DNA of 64,000 bases from Rhodococcus phenolicus. Its GTDB lineage: Bacteria; Actinomycetota; Actinomycetes; Mycobacteriales; Mycobacteriaceae. The notes below the pieces were generated by a model. That model saw nothing but the letters and a program-made list of their open reading frames with translations. It ran no database searches and was not told the origin of the DNA. Shown here piece by piece: positions 26,719-35,664 of this stretch. A program made the translations under genes and the position numbers. How positions within the stretch are numbered: the stretch's first letter is position 1; each line of letters opens with the position of its first letter. The stretch spans positions 26,700-90,699 of the forward strand of contig NZ_LRRH01000034.1 in NCBI RefSeq assembly GCF_001646785.1, read 5' to 3'.

Positions 26719-27164
26719 CGAACGTGGGAACCTGTGTGTTCTGCGACATAGTGGCCGGCACAGCCCCGGCGACACCGGTGTTCGAGGACGAGAACGTCGT
26801 CGCGTTCCTCGACATCCGGCCGATCACGCGCGGTCACACCCTGGTGGTGCCTCGTGCGCACGCGGCACGGCTCGAGGACCTGGATCCGGACGACGGCGCG
26901 GCCATGTTCCGTACCGCGCAGCACCTGTCGCGGGCGCTGACCCGTTCGGACCTGGCGCCCGACGGCGCGCATCTGGTGCTCAACGACGGGCGGGCCGCGT
27001 TCCAGACCGTCGCCCACGCACACCTGCACGTGCTGCCCCGCTGGAGCGGCGACCGACTGCGCCTGGCGGCCGGGCTGGCCCGGCGCCGTCCCCACGATCC
27101 GGACGCGATCGCAGCCCTGATTCGCGCCGGACTGGACCGATTGGAAGCGGAGGACCCCCGTTGA
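26715..27164 (+). CDS. HIT-family nucleotide hydrolase
   Basis: This protein of about 149 residues is a histidine-triad hydrolase. It starts with [19 protein letters not shown], has [24 protein letters not shown] in the middle, and the active-site triad is [12 protein letters not shown] near residue 113. Family members cleave nucleoside phosphoramidates or dinucleoside polyphosphates. GTG 26715 overlaps the preceding stop (GTGA); GTG 26724 is an alternative. It is a coupled member of the DUF488 operon. Confidence 0.9.
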   Translation: MTNVGTCVFCDIVAGTAPATPVFEDENVVAFLDIRPITRGHTLVVPRAHAARLEDLDPDDGAAMFRTAQHLSRALTRSDLAPDGAHLVLNDGRAAFQTVAHAHLHVLPRWSGDRLRLAAGLARRRPHDPDAIAALIRAGLDRLEAEDPR

Positions 27165-28009
27165 GCACCGAACACACTCCCGAATCCCCCACCCCGGAGT
27201 TTCCCGTCGAGCAGATCCGTTCGCTGCTGTTCGAGCAGTTCGCGGTGATCGACGATCTGCTCGCCGGCGTCGACGGGGACACCTGGTTCACGCCGTCGAC
27301 GCTCCCGGGCTGGACCGTCAAGGACATCGTGGCGCACCTGATCGGTACCGAGTCGATCCTCGCGGGCGAGGACACTCCGCACGTCGACATCGACGTGCAC
27401 GCTCTCGGGCACGTCCACAACGAGATCGGCGCGCTCAACGAGCGGTGGGTGGAGTCGCTGCGCGGCACCCCGGGCGCCGGTGTCCTCGACCGGTACCGGC
27501 GGATCGTGTCGCGTCGCCACGACCAGCTCGCGTCGATGACGCAGGAATGGTTCGACGCGCCCGCGCAGACCCCTGCGGGTCCGGCGACATACGGGCGGTT
27601 CATGCGTATCCGCGTATTCGATTGCTGGATGCACGAACTCGACATCCGGGACGCGCTCGGAACTCCCGGCGACGAGGGCGGTGCGCGCGCGGAACTGGCG
27701 GTCGCCGAGATCGTCGGGTCGCTGGCGTACGTCGTCGGCAAGCTGGGCAAGGCCCCGGACGGGTCGCGCATCACGTTCGAACTGACGGGCCCGCTCGCCC
27801 GCACCCTGCACCTGGAGGTCCACGGACGGGCCGCGCTGGTTCCCGAACTGTCGGGTCCGGCGACCAGCACGATCACGCTGGATTCGGGTTTGTTCGCACG
27901 GCTGGCGGGCGGGCGCGTCCACGCGTTCGATCACCTCGACGAGATCACGCTCGGTGGCGACACCACCACCGGCCGGCGCATCGTCGAGAACCTCGCGTTC
28001 ACCATCTGA
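27161..28009 (+). CDS. Mycothiol-dependent maleylpyruvate isomerase family protein
   Basis: This protein of about 282 residues has an N-terminal DinB-like four-helix domain of the MDMPI family (LLFEQFAVIDDLLAGVDGDTWFTPSTLPGWTVKDIVAHLIGTE) and RIRVFDCWMHELDIRDALG, which carry metal-binding His residues. The C-terminal region (about 180-280) resembles an SCP2-like domain. It may use mycothiol, the actinobacterial thiol cofactor. The substrate is unknown. The TTG start at 27161 overlaps the HIT stop codon (TTGA), which supports this rare start. Confidence 0.87.
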   Translation: MSTEHTPESPTPEFPVEQIRSLLFEQFAVIDDLLAGVDGDTWFTPSTLPGWTVKDIVAHLIGTESILAGEDTPHVDIDVHALGHVHNEIGALNERWVESLRGTPGAGVLDRYRRIVSRRHDQLASMTQEWFDAPAQTPAGPATYGRFMRIRVFDCWMHELDIRDALGTPGDEGGARAELAVAEIVGSLAYVVGKLGKAPDGSRITFELTGPLARTLHLEVHGRAALVPELSGPATSTITLDSGLFARLAGGRVHAFDHLDEITLGGDTTTGRRIVENLAFTI

Positions 28010-28035
28010 CCGCGTTCACGGATCCGACAACGCCG

Positions 28036-28683
28036 ATGCGTCTGTTCCTGTCCTCCTATCGTTTCGGCGCCGACCCGGCGGCGCTGCTGCGCATCACCGG
28101 CCCGCCCGGGCCGATCGCGGTGATCGCGAACGCCGCCGACGCATGGCCCGCTCGGGCCCGGCGGTCCACGGTGCTCAGCGAGTTCGGTCCGTTGCGCGAA
28201 CTCGGGTTCGATCCCGTCGAGGTGGATCTGCGCGACCATCTCGGCTCGCCGGCATCGCTCCGCGCCCGCCTGGCCGATTTCGAGGCGGTGTGGGTGCGCG
28301 GCGGCAACACGTTCGTGTTGCGGGCCCAGCTCGCACGGTCCGGCGGTGATTCCGTGCTCACCGAACTCGTGCGGTCCGGGGCGCTCGCGTACGCCGGTTA
28401 CAGCGCCGGGGCGTGCGTGGTGACACCGACGCTGAGCGGCGTCGAGTTCTCCGACGATCCGGCCGAGGTGCCGCCGACGTGCGGGATCGACCCTCAGTGG
28501 GACGGTCTGGGCCTGGTGGAGTTCGCGATCGTGCCGCACGCGGGTGGGTCGCCGTTCGACGACGGCGGCAGCGGCCGCGCCGTGGATCACCTGACGCGCA
28601 ACGACATCGCGTTCCGCGCGCTGACCGACGACGAGGCGATCGTCGTGGACACGTCGGAGGGAACAGGTACTTCTCACTGCTAA
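28036..28683 (+). CDS. Peptidase S51 (dipeptidase E-like) protein
   Basis: This 215-residue protein has the class I glutamine-amidotransferase-like fold used by S51 serine peptidases. The nucleophile elbow is YAGYSAGACVV, WVRGGNTFVLRAQL precedes it, and VEFAIVPHAGGSPFDD supplies the His region. Classic dipeptidase E hydrolyses Asp-Xaa dipeptides; specificity here is not shown. It starts at ATG 28036, 27 bp after the previous gene. Confidence 0.85.
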   Translation: MRLFLSSYRFGADPAALLRITGPPGPIAVIANAADAWPARARRSTVLSEFGPLRELGFDPVEVDLRDHLGSPASLRARLADFEAVWVRGGNTFVLRAQLARSGGDSVLTELVRSGALAYAGYSAGACVVTPTLSGVEFSDDPAEVPPTCGIDPQWDGLGLVEFAIVPHAGGSPFDDGGSGRAVDHLTRNDIAFRALTDDEAIVVDTSEGTGTSHC

Positions 28684-28692
28684 CATCCGACG

Positions 28693-29208
28693 ATGGAGTC
28701 GCTGTCGGATCTGTTCACCGCCGGGACCGCACCCTGGTGGGCGGCGCCCGTGGCGCTGGTCGTCGGCGTGGTGCTCGGGATCGTCGCCACGCGGGCCGGC
28801 CGGAGATCGGCCCGTCAGCCGGCGCCCGCGCCGACGCTGCGCGCGAGCGATCGCGCCCTGCACGTGCGGTTCCTCCACACCGCGGACACCGTGCACAACC
28901 ATCTGTTCGAACTGGACCGGTCCGCACTTGCCGACGTCGAACTCGCCGAAGCGCTGCACTCGGACGATCCGCACCTTCGTGCGATCGCGCGCGGCATCGT
29001 CGACCTCGACGCCATCGTCAACGAGATGCGGCTCACCGCACCGGATCCGGTGCTCGCCGCGGCGGAATCCGCGTTCGCCTTCCTCACCGCGTCGTCGAGC
29101 GACGGCACCGACGACCCCGACGCGTTCCGGGACCGCTACGTCACCGAGAAACGCCGGTTCGTCGACGCGGTCCGGGCCGCGCATCCTCCGGCGGCGCCGG
29201 GTTCCTGA
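28693..29208 (+). CDS. Small membrane-anchored hypothetical protein
   Basis: This 171-residue protein has one N-terminal transmembrane helix (about 14-34, WWAAPVALVVGVVLGIVATRAG) and a predominantly helical, acidic cytosolic domain. I recognise no enzyme motif. It lies 10 bp after the S51 gene, probably in the same operon, and is convergent with the emb gene, 23 bp away. Confidence 0.65.
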   Translation: MESLSDLFTAGTAPWWAAPVALVVGVVLGIVATRAGRRSARQPAPAPTLRASDRALHVRFLHTADTVHNHLFELDRSALADVELAEALHSDDPHLRAIARGIVDLDAIVNEMRLTAPDPVLAAAESAFAFLTASSSDGTDDPDAFRDRYVTEKRRFVDAVRAAHPPAAPGS

Positions 29209-29231
29209 GCGGAATCCCGACGCCGGCCCGG

Positions 29232-32200
29232 TCAGGACGTGATGTTGATCGGACCCGGTGTCCACCATCCCGGCCGGGTCACGGCGGTGGTCTCGATCCG
29301 TGCCGGACCGGCCGCACGGTCGATCGGGACGAACTGCTCGATCGAGCCCCAATCGCGTCCCCAGTCGTGTTCCAGATAGGACGGGATCGTGCGCGCCCCC
29401 AGCAACAGCTGGGTCCAGCCGAGCGGTCCGCCCCCGTAGTGGTCCTGCCACATGCCGGTCACCACGGCCAGCGGCCGGTCCGGGGAGATCCGGTATTCGG
29501 GAACCTCGGCGACGCCGTTCGCGTGGAGCATCTGATGCTGGCACGGGAAGTTCAATCCGACCGCCCAATCGAGAAGCACCGGGGTGTCACGACCGAGCGC
29601 ATCCTGCAGGGTCCGGGTCTGCGGAACCCGCGGAGGCGTGAAAGCCAGCCATTGCTCGGGCCGGATGTCGTGGTCGGTCGCGACGATCCGGACCACGTCG
29701 GCTGACTGCGGCACGGCGTCGAGCGGCACCCGCAGGTTCCGCCACGAGGGGGTCGGACCGATGTCGAGCGGTGTCACCGATCCCCCCGCGACGACGCCGT
29801 CGGGCGTCCGGGTGCCGTACTCGAGCACCAGATCCTGCCCGTAGGTTTCGACCCCGTCCGGGTCGATCGACCGGATCCGCCCGGCCACCGAGATCGACAC
29901 CAGATCACCCCTGGACCCGGAAATGTCCGGGTCGGGAAGCAGGTACCAGTCGGTGGTCACCCCGGCGGCGCCGCCGGCTCCGTAACTGCCCAGCACCGGC
30001 GTGGTAGCCGGATCGAGCCCGAACGGCAGGGCGACGGTACTGCCGTTGATTCCCTCGCCGCCGAAGCCGCCACCGGTTCCGGCCGTGCCGCCGGAGGTGT
30101 TCTGGTCGTCGTTGGTGCGGTCGACGGCGTTCGCGGTCCCGGAAGCGACCTCCTCGCTGTCCGGGGTGAGGTCCGGTGCCACGCCACCGGGCGTGAATCC
30201 GTCGGCCCCACCCGCCGTCGGCGCGCCGCCGATATCCCCCGAGAGCGGTTGCAACATCGACGCATTGGGGTCGGTTTCGAGAAGTACGTCGTTCGCGAGC
30301 CCGCAGGGTGAACCCGTGAGCGCGTCGATGTTGGATCGCGCCACCGAATAGGCGGGGTACTGCGACACCGCGCCCTTGGCGAGGGACAGCACTTCGAACA
30401 CCACCAGCGCCGCAGCCGCGACCGTCAGCGGCGGAATCGCCCACACGCGGGAGGGGGTGTCGGTGCGGACCGAGGCGGCCGGATGGACGTGGAACCAGGC
30501 CGCCACGCCCAGGAACAGTACGGCGACCGCGAGGAGCGCGACCGCGAAGCCGTGTCCGGCGATCGACGGCGCCTTGTCGAACCAGGGCACGCCGTAACTC
30601 GACACGTACCACCAGTCGTTGCGGCCGGCGAACGACATCGCGACGACCCCGGTGACCGCGGCGGCGAACAGGGCCCGGTTGCGCCGGGACCGCAGGACCG
30701 TAGGGGCCACCGCGATCGACGCCGCGACCGCCACGGCAGCGGCCAGGCCGGCGTAGATCCCGAAGTGGTGTGTCCACTTGGTGGGCAGCAATGTCGTCAG
30801 GGCCATAGCACCGATCGTGATTCCGGCGATGCGGCGGGACGGCCCGAGCGCCGCGCCGGGAATCCGCCCGCGCCGCAGCAACGCCACCACCAGGGTCAGC
30901 AGGCAGAGAACCATCGTGAACACCGCGAATCGTCGCGCGAGCGAGCCGTCGGTCGTGTCCTGGAACAACCACTGATAGCGCAGGTACTCGTTGAACCACG
31001 GCTCGTCCGGCGGGAGGACGTGCACGCGCTGCATCTCCCGCACAGCGGCGACGGTCTGGTCCGCGAATGCCGCGACGAGCACGACCGTCCCCGCGGTCAC
31101 CACCGGCAGCAGCTGCGCAGCGTATCCGGCCGTCCGCGCCCGGTCGGCGACGATCTTCGCGATCGGGCGCGCACCGGCGATCAGCGCCGCGAAGCAGATG
31201 ATGCCGGACGGACCGGCGGTGACGGTGACCGCCGCGATCAGGACGGCCGCGGCCGCGGGCAGCAGCCGCCGCGTCGCGACGGCCCGCTCGACCGAGCACC
31301 AGGTCAGCAGCACGCCCGCCGCGACGATCGGTTCCGGTCGCAGGCCGTTGTTGAACGGCAACCAGAACGCGAGGAACACCAGGGCGCCGGTCCACAGGGG
31401 CACCGAGGTTCGTGTAGCGGCCGCGCCGAGGCGCGGTGCGACCTCACGGCTGAGCAGCCACCACGCCAGCAGTCCCGCGGCCAGGGCGGGCAGGCGCATC
31501 CAGATGCTCGCTGTCGAGATGTGCGTCATCCACGCGAGGACGTCGTAGAAGGGGGTGCCGAACGGCGCTTCGGGTACCCCGAACCATCGGAAGTAGTTGG
31601 CCATGTACCCGGCTTCGCCGGCAGCCCGGGCCATTCCCAGCTGGTAGCCGTCGTCGGAGGTGTTCGCGCCGATCACGTGCCACAGCACCAGCACACCGAC
31701 GACGACCGCGTCCATCCGGGTGAACGACCACCAGGACGACGGCAGGAACCGGCGTGTGCGGCGCCCGTCGGCCGCGTCGATCCGGTGCAGGGACCACAAC
31801 GCCAGTGCGGTCGCGAGGATCGCGATCACCATCGCGGCGAGTTTCGGCGGAGTCGGTGACGTCGTGAAGCGGGTGTCGAGGGTCGCGTCGACCCGCAACC
31901 CCTCGGGCGCGCTGCCCTCGAGGTCCGAGAACACCCCGACCATCTGCGGGCGCAGGTCGCGGTCGACGACCTGCTCGGGGATGGTGGCGTCCGGCCCGGT
32001 CACCGCGGCGACCGTCCGGGTCGGTGTCGAGGAGACGGTCACCGCGCAGTCCCCTCCGCCGAGCGCCGTGACGGGCTCGGACAACAGAATCGTGTCCCGC
32101 GCGATCACCTCGAACCGGGAGTCCGGGCCGTCGCCGATCACCCGCGCCGAGAGTGCCCATCGGTCCGGCGCTGCCGCACCGACGGGCGCGGTCGAGACCA

Positions 32201-32519
32201 CGACTCCGCCACCCGCGTCCGCCAGATCCCGCACCGTCGTGCACGGGACGGTGATGTCCAGCTCGATCGGGCTGTAGGAAACGAGCGGTGCCGTGACTCC
32301 GGAGAGCGATCCGTCCTGCGGCCACGAGAGCTTCGCCTCGGTCTGCTGCACCGGCAGGAACGGGATCGCGAGTGCGGCGAGAATCCCGACCAGACCACCG
32401 ACCGTCGCGAGCAGGCGGGCCCGTGCGAACCCGGAATGCGGCCGAGGGGTCCCGTTACGGTCCCGGCTTCCGGTGGGGGTGCTCGGCGACGGTCCGGTCA
32501 CGGCATCGGTTTCGGTCAC
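29232..32519 (-). CDS. emb: Emb-type arabinosyltransferase
   Basis: This membrane glycosyltransferase of about 1095 residues (GT-C, Emb family) adds D-arabinofuranose from decaprenyl-phospho-arabinose to cell-wall arabinogalactan or lipoarabinomannan and is the ethambutol target class. A first helix (about 36-56) and a carbohydrate-binding-like loop precede the catalytic Asp pair in GANTSDDGYQLGMARAAG (about 285-302). Many helices follow, with LLPTKWTHHFGIYAGLAAA. The extracytoplasmic C-terminal domain contains a Gly-rich insert and ends in TRPGWWTPGPINITS. GTG 32519 gives the standard family length. It is divergent from an arabinan-degrading enzyme gene. Confidence 0.93.
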   Translation of the reverse strand: MTETDAVTGPSPSTPTGSRDRNGTPRPHSGFARARLLATVGGLVGILAALAIPFLPVQQTEAKLSWPQDGSLSGVTAPLVSYSPIELDITVPCTTVRDLADAGGGVVVSTAPVGAAAPDRWALSARVIGDGPDSRFEVIARDTILLSEPVTALGGGDCAVTVSSTPTRTVAAVTGPDATIPEQVVDRDLRPQMVGVFSDLEGSAPEGLRVDATLDTRFTTSPTPPKLAAMVIAILATALALWSLHRIDAADGRRTRRFLPSSWWSFTRMDAVVVGVLVLWHVIGANTSDDGYQLGMARAAGEAGYMANYFRWFGVPEAPFGTPFYDVLAWMTHISTASIWMRLPALAAGLLAWWLLSREVAPRLGAAATRTSVPLWTGALVFLAFWLPFNNGLRPEPIVAAGVLLTWCSVERAVATRRLLPAAAAVLIAAVTVTAGPSGIICFAALIAGARPIAKIVADRARTAGYAAQLLPVVTAGTVVLVAAFADQTVAAVREMQRVHVLPPDEPWFNEYLRYQWLFQDTTDGSLARRFAVFTMVLCLLTLVVALLRRGRIPGAALGPSRRIAGITIGAMALTTLLPTKWTHHFGIYAGLAAAVAVAASIAVAPTVLRSRRNRALFAAAVTGVVAMSFAGRNDWWYVSSYGVPWFDKAPSIAGHGFAVALLAVAVLFLGVAAWFHVHPAASVRTDTPSRVWAIPPLTVAAAALVVFEVLSLAKGAVSQYPAYSVARSNIDALTGSPCGLANDVLLETDPNASMLQPLSGDIGGAPTAGGADGFTPGGVAPDLTPDSEEVASGTANAVDRTNDDQNTSGGTAGTGGGFGGEGINGSTVALPFGLDPATTPVLGSYGAGGAAGVTTDWYLLPDPDISGSRGDLVSISVAGRIRSIDPDGVETYGQDLVLEYGTRTPDGVVAGGSVTPLDIGPTPSWRNLRVPLDAVPQSADVVRIVATDHDIRPEQWLAFTPPRVPQTRTLQDALGRDTPVLLDWAVGLNFPCQHQMLHANGVAEVPEYRISPDRPLAVVTGMWQDHYGGGPLGWTQLLLGARTIPSYLEHDWGRDWGSIEQFVPIDRAAGPARIETTAVTRPGWWTPGPINITS

Positions 32520-32609
32520 GACAGCCGAGCTTATCCAGATCCCGGGCGCGATCCCCCGGCCCCCGGGTCCGCACGGAACCCGAAGCGGGGACGCCGAGAG
32601 CGGCCGATC

Positions 32610-32625
32610 TGTTACCGAAGTGACA
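32610..32625. promoter_or_regulatory. Imperfect palindrome between emb and arabinanase genes
   Basis: TGTTAC-CGAA-GTGACA (arms match 5 of 6) lies in the 189-bp divergent interval, followed at 32637 by TGTGACTGCTGTTACG, which resembles a weak CRP site. Shared control of the two cell-wall genes is possible. The evidence is motif shape only. Confidence 0.35.
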
Positions 32626-32708
32626 CAAGATGCAGCTGTGACTGCTGTTACGTTGGCACGGCATCGAATGTGTGGCATCACCGACCAAGGACACCCACCG
32701 GAGGTCCC

Positions 32709-33959
32709 ATGCCCCCGTCTCTGCGACGACGCCTCGCTCTCACCCTGCCGGTGTCCCTGACCGCAACGTGCGTGCTCGTGCTCGGTGGAACCGGGACGGC
32801 ACACGCTGCATGCCCGCCCGGCAGTGGCACGGGCAGCGCCCGAATGCCCAGCACCGGCAGTGCCCTGCCCGGCAGTTCCGAACCCGGCGTGACCCCGATC
32901 CCGTGGCTCAACGGACAGGACGGCCGGCTCCCCGGATTGAAGGGCACCACCACCGCGGTGTCGCACCTGACCGGGCTGATGGGCGCCAACGACACCGTGC
33001 CCCGGTTCTCGGTGCTCGGCACCGATCTCGGCATCATGTGGGACAACGGGGACGGCGAGGTTCTCGCGGCGTTCGGGGACACGTTCGGGTTCAACCGCAA
33101 TCCGCTGTGCGGTCTCGTCGGTGATTGGCGCAGCAACGTCCTGTTCCGCAGCAGCGACCGTGAACTGGGCAACGGCATGAGCATCGACAGTGCCCCGCTG
33201 GATCGACCGAACCACGCCGGGGAACTGATCGAGAGCCGGAAGATCAACGGCGTCGAGGTGACCACGATTCCCACCGCGGGCATCGCGATCGACGGTGTCC
33301 AGTACCTCGATTTCATGTCGGTGCGCAGCTGGGGTGCGCCCGGCGAGTGGCACACGAACTTCTCCGCGCTCGCCTCGTCCGCGGACAACGGCGAGACCTG
33401 GACGGTCCATCCGCTCACCGCACGGCTGAACGAACCACTCAGCGGCAACACCGACTTCCAGATGGGCGCGTTCGTCGAACACGACGGCTGGGTGTACCGG
33501 TTCGGCACCCCGTCCGGGCGCAACGGCGCCGCACACCTGGCCCGGGTGCGACCCGGATCACTGCTCGAGCCGCTCGCCTACGAGTACTGGGACGGCTTCG
33601 GGGTGTGGGTGCCGTCCGACCCGAAGACGGCGGGCGTCGTGATTCCCGGTCCGGTCAGTGAACTGTCCGTCGCCTACAACGAGCATCTCGGCGGCTTCGT
33701 CGCGTTGTACACCGATGCGACGAACTCGGTCGTCGCGCGGACCTCCACGTCGCTCGAATCCGGCTGGAGCGAACCGGTGGTGCTGGTGAGCAGCCGGGAC
33801 GTGCCGAGCGTGTACGGCGCGTACATCCACCCGTGGTCGTCGGGCAAGGACCTGTACTTCCTGGCCAGCACCTGGTCCGACTACAACGTGATGTTGCTGC
33901 GCACCGACCTCGACGCCGCGGGGCTGCCGAAACCGGCGAGTCCGACGCCACCCGCGTGA
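32709..33959 (+). CDS. Secreted DUF4185/GH183-type endo-D-arabinanase
   Basis: This 416-residue exported protein has a signal peptide with hydrophobic core ALTLPVSLTATCVLVLGGTGTAHA and likely cleavage near residue 33. The mature part is a DUF4185 beta-propeller-like glycosidase domain: GIMWDNGDGEVLAAFGDTFGFN, WRSNVLFRSSD, SVRSWGAPGEWHTNFSALASS and GGFVALYTDATNSVVARTS. DUF4185 has been re-described as GH183, endo-acting D-arabinanases of mycobacteria and relatives that cut arabinogalactan/LAM arabinan. It is divergent from the emb arabinosyltransferase, so synthesis and trimming of the same polymer are encoded side by side. The start ATG 32709 follows GGAGG. Confidence 0.82.
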   Translation: MPPSLRRRLALTLPVSLTATCVLVLGGTGTAHAACPPGSGTGSARMPSTGSALPGSSEPGVTPIPWLNGQDGRLPGLKGTTTAVSHLTGLMGANDTVPRFSVLGTDLGIMWDNGDGEVLAAFGDTFGFNRNPLCGLVGDWRSNVLFRSSDRELGNGMSIDSAPLDRPNHAGELIESRKINGVEVTTIPTAGIAIDGVQYLDFMSVRSWGAPGEWHTNFSALASSADNGETWTVHPLTARLNEPLSGNTDFQMGAFVEHDGWVYRFGTPSGRNGAAHLARVRPGSLLEPLAYEYWDGFGVWVPSDPKTAGVVIPGPVSELSVAYNEHLGGFVALYTDATNSVVARTSTSLESGWSEPVVLVSSRDVPSVYGAYIHPWSSGKDLYFLASTWSDYNVMLLRTDLDAAGLPKPASPTPPA

Positions 33960-33978
33960 CCGCCCGTATCGTCACATC

Positions 33979-34623
33979 ATGGCCCTCATCCACCACGCAC
34001 AGCTGTCGCCGTCCAAGTCGGAGATCCTCGCAACGTGGGTTCCGACGCAGCCATGGTCGGGAGGTTCCGCCGAACTCGAACGCGTCGATGCGTACCGGTT
34101 CGACGATCCCGACGGCGAGGTCGGCATCGAGACACACCTGCTGCGGACCGCGGACGGCCGGGTACTGCACGTACCGCTGACCTATCGCGGGGCTCCGCTC
34201 GGCGGGGCGGAGGATTCGCTCGTCGCGACGATGGATCATTCGGTGCTCGGAACCCGCTGGGTGTACGACGCGTGCGCCGACCCGGTGTACGTCGCCACGC
34301 TGGTCACCGCGATCGCAACCGGCGGTGGCGCAGCCGACCTCGTCGACGCCGAGACCGGCAAGGCCACGCAGGGATCGGTGAAGGTGAGCGGCAGCGGAAC
34401 TCCCGATTCGCCGGTGCCCACCATCGGCCGGATCGCCCACACGAGCGACGCGACGACGACCACCGTCTCGGCGGGAGGCGTCGGCATCGTGCTGATGCGC
34501 GTGATCGACACGTCCGCCGGGCTGCCGGAGGGGGCCGGGGTGCTCACCGGGACGTGGCCCGGCCAGGGCTCCCCCACACTCCTCGCCGTCCTGCGTCCCG
34601 GCGTCGGTAGGGTGAAATCATGA
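33979..34623 (+). CDS. Maltokinase N-terminal-cap-like (CG0192-type) protein
   Basis: This 214-residue cytosolic protein resembles the stand-alone N-terminal cap of actinobacterial maltokinases: IHHAQLSPSKSEILATWVPTQPW, DGEVGIETHLLRTADGRVLHVPLTYRGAPL and LVATMDHSVLGTRWVYDACADPVYV. The kinase domain is absent, so catalysis is not expected. It starts 19 bp after the arabinanase stop, and its own stop overlaps the next ATG. The role is unknown. Confidence 0.75.
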   Translation: MALIHHAQLSPSKSEILATWVPTQPWSGGSAELERVDAYRFDDPDGEVGIETHLLRTADGRVLHVPLTYRGAPLGGAEDSLVATMDHSVLGTRWVYDACADPVYVATLVTAIATGGGAADLVDAETGKATQGSVKVSGSGTPDSPVPTIGRIAHTSDATTTTVSAGGVGIVLMRVIDTSAGLPEGAGVLTGTWPGQGSPTLLAVLRPGVGRVKS

Positions 34624-34904
34624 GCCACAACAACGAGAACCGCCGCGTCGAGCACCTTCCCGAGCAGTCGCGTTTCGCGCTGTACATCGGCGACGCGCTC
34701 GCCGGGTACGCCGACTACACGCAGGTCGGTGCCGTCCGCGATTTCGACCACACCGTCACCGAGCCGGAGTTCCGCGGCCAGGGCGTCGCCGGCGACGTCG
34801 TGCGCCACGCCCTGGACGCGACCCGCGCCGAGGGCCTGAAGATCGGCACCTCGTGCTCGTACGTCGAGAAGTTCGTTTCCGAGCATCCCGAGTACCGCAG
34901 CTGA
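34620..34904 (+). CDS. Mini GNAT-like acetyltransferase (YidJ/GCN5-related)
   Basis: This 94-residue protein of the short GCN5-related family (COG2388 type) has FALYIGDALAGYADYTQVGAVRDFDHTVTEPEFRGQGVAGDVVRHALD, where RGQGVAG is the acetyl-CoA phosphate-binding loop, and the terminal CSYVEKFVSEHPEY. The cysteine near residue 79 is conserved in this subfamily. The ATG overlaps the preceding stop (ATGA). The substrate is unknown. Confidence 0.85.
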   Translation: MSHNNENRRVEHLPEQSRFALYIGDALAGYADYTQVGAVRDFDHTVTEPEFRGQGVAGDVVRHALDATRAEGLKIGTSCSYVEKFVSEHPEYRS

Positions 34905-34973
34905 TCGTTGCCCGAGCGGGCCGACCGCCGCACACATCCGGCGCCGCCGCGGCCCTGTCGTGGCGGCGCCGCG

Positions 34974-35594
34974 CTATCGGATCGGACGGTTCTCGTTCCA
35001 TCCGAGTTCGACGGAGGCGTGGCACCGGTCCGGTTCGTCTCCGGCGGCCACGAAGAGCGCCGTCAGCATGGGGACGGCGTGCTCGAGCGTCGCGACCGGA
35101 AGCGGTCCGCCGGCCACCAGCGACGCCAGACCATGGCCTACCGTCCAGCTCTGCGTGGCCAGCTCGAGCGGCTCGACGTCGGGCCGGAACCGGCCGCCCT
35201 CGCGTCCCCGCAGCGCCGCTTGCACCAGATACTCCAGCGTCGCGTCCGCGGCGGCGAGATCCTCGAGGTCCACGCTCGCGTCGAACATCACGCGATAGAG
35301 ATCGGGATGGTCGAGTGCGTTGCCGAGATACGAGGTGACGAGCGCGGCCAGGTCCCGCACCGGGTCGGCGGAGACCGGCATCGTCGCGAATCTGTCGGCG
35401 AGCCGCGTGAATCCCTCCTGCCGCAACGCCTTCCACATGCCGTCCATGCTGCCGAAATAGGTGTACACGGCCATCGTCGACACCCCGGTCCCGGCGACGA
35501 GCGACCGGAGGGTGATGGGTTCTCGGGTGCGGAGCATGTGTGCGGCCCGCTCGATCAGCAGGGTGCGCACCGCCGGGTCCTTCGTCCTCGCCAC
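34974..35594 (-). CDS. TetR-family regulator
   Basis: This 206-residue repressor has an N-terminal HTH (about 10-56, ITLRSLVAGTGVSTMAVYTYFGSMDGMWKAL) and a TetR C-terminal WHG-type ligand domain. It is divergent from a RidA gene. The 70-bp interval is very AT-rich and contains the palindrome ATAGCATTGCATTGTTAT, so it probably represses itself and the RidA gene. Confidence 0.9.
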   Translation of the reverse strand: MARTKDPAVRTLLIERAAHMLRTREPITLRSLVAGTGVSTMAVYTYFGSMDGMWKALRQEGFTRLADRFATMPVSADPVRDLAALVTSYLGNALDHPDLYRVMFDASVDLEDLAAADATLEYLVQAALRGREGGRFRPDVEPLELATQSWTVGHGLASLVAGGPLPVATLEHAVPMLTALFVAAGDEPDRCHASVELGWNENRPIR

Positions 35595-35607
35595 GCGCCG
35601 ATTTTAC

Positions 35608-35625
35608 ATAGCATTGCATTGTTAT
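35608..35625. promoter_or_regulatory. Candidate TetR operator in divergent promoter
   Basis: ATAGCAT-TGCA-TTGTTAT is an imperfect 18-bp palindrome (5 of 7 arm pairs) in a 30-bp AT-rich island that also holds TATATTAT, a plausible -10 for the RidA gene. This is the expected place for autoregulation by the adjacent TetR protein. Confidence 0.55.
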
Positions 35626-35664
35626 ATTATTTGGCGTCGTCCGTCCCCGACCCACGGAGCAGCC

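Noticed and set aside
26715..27164. HIT gene starting far upstream inside the sirtuin (open frame from 26193)
   Set aside because: The upstream frame is a shadow. HIT homology begins at CVFCDIV, directly after the GTGA overlap at 26715.
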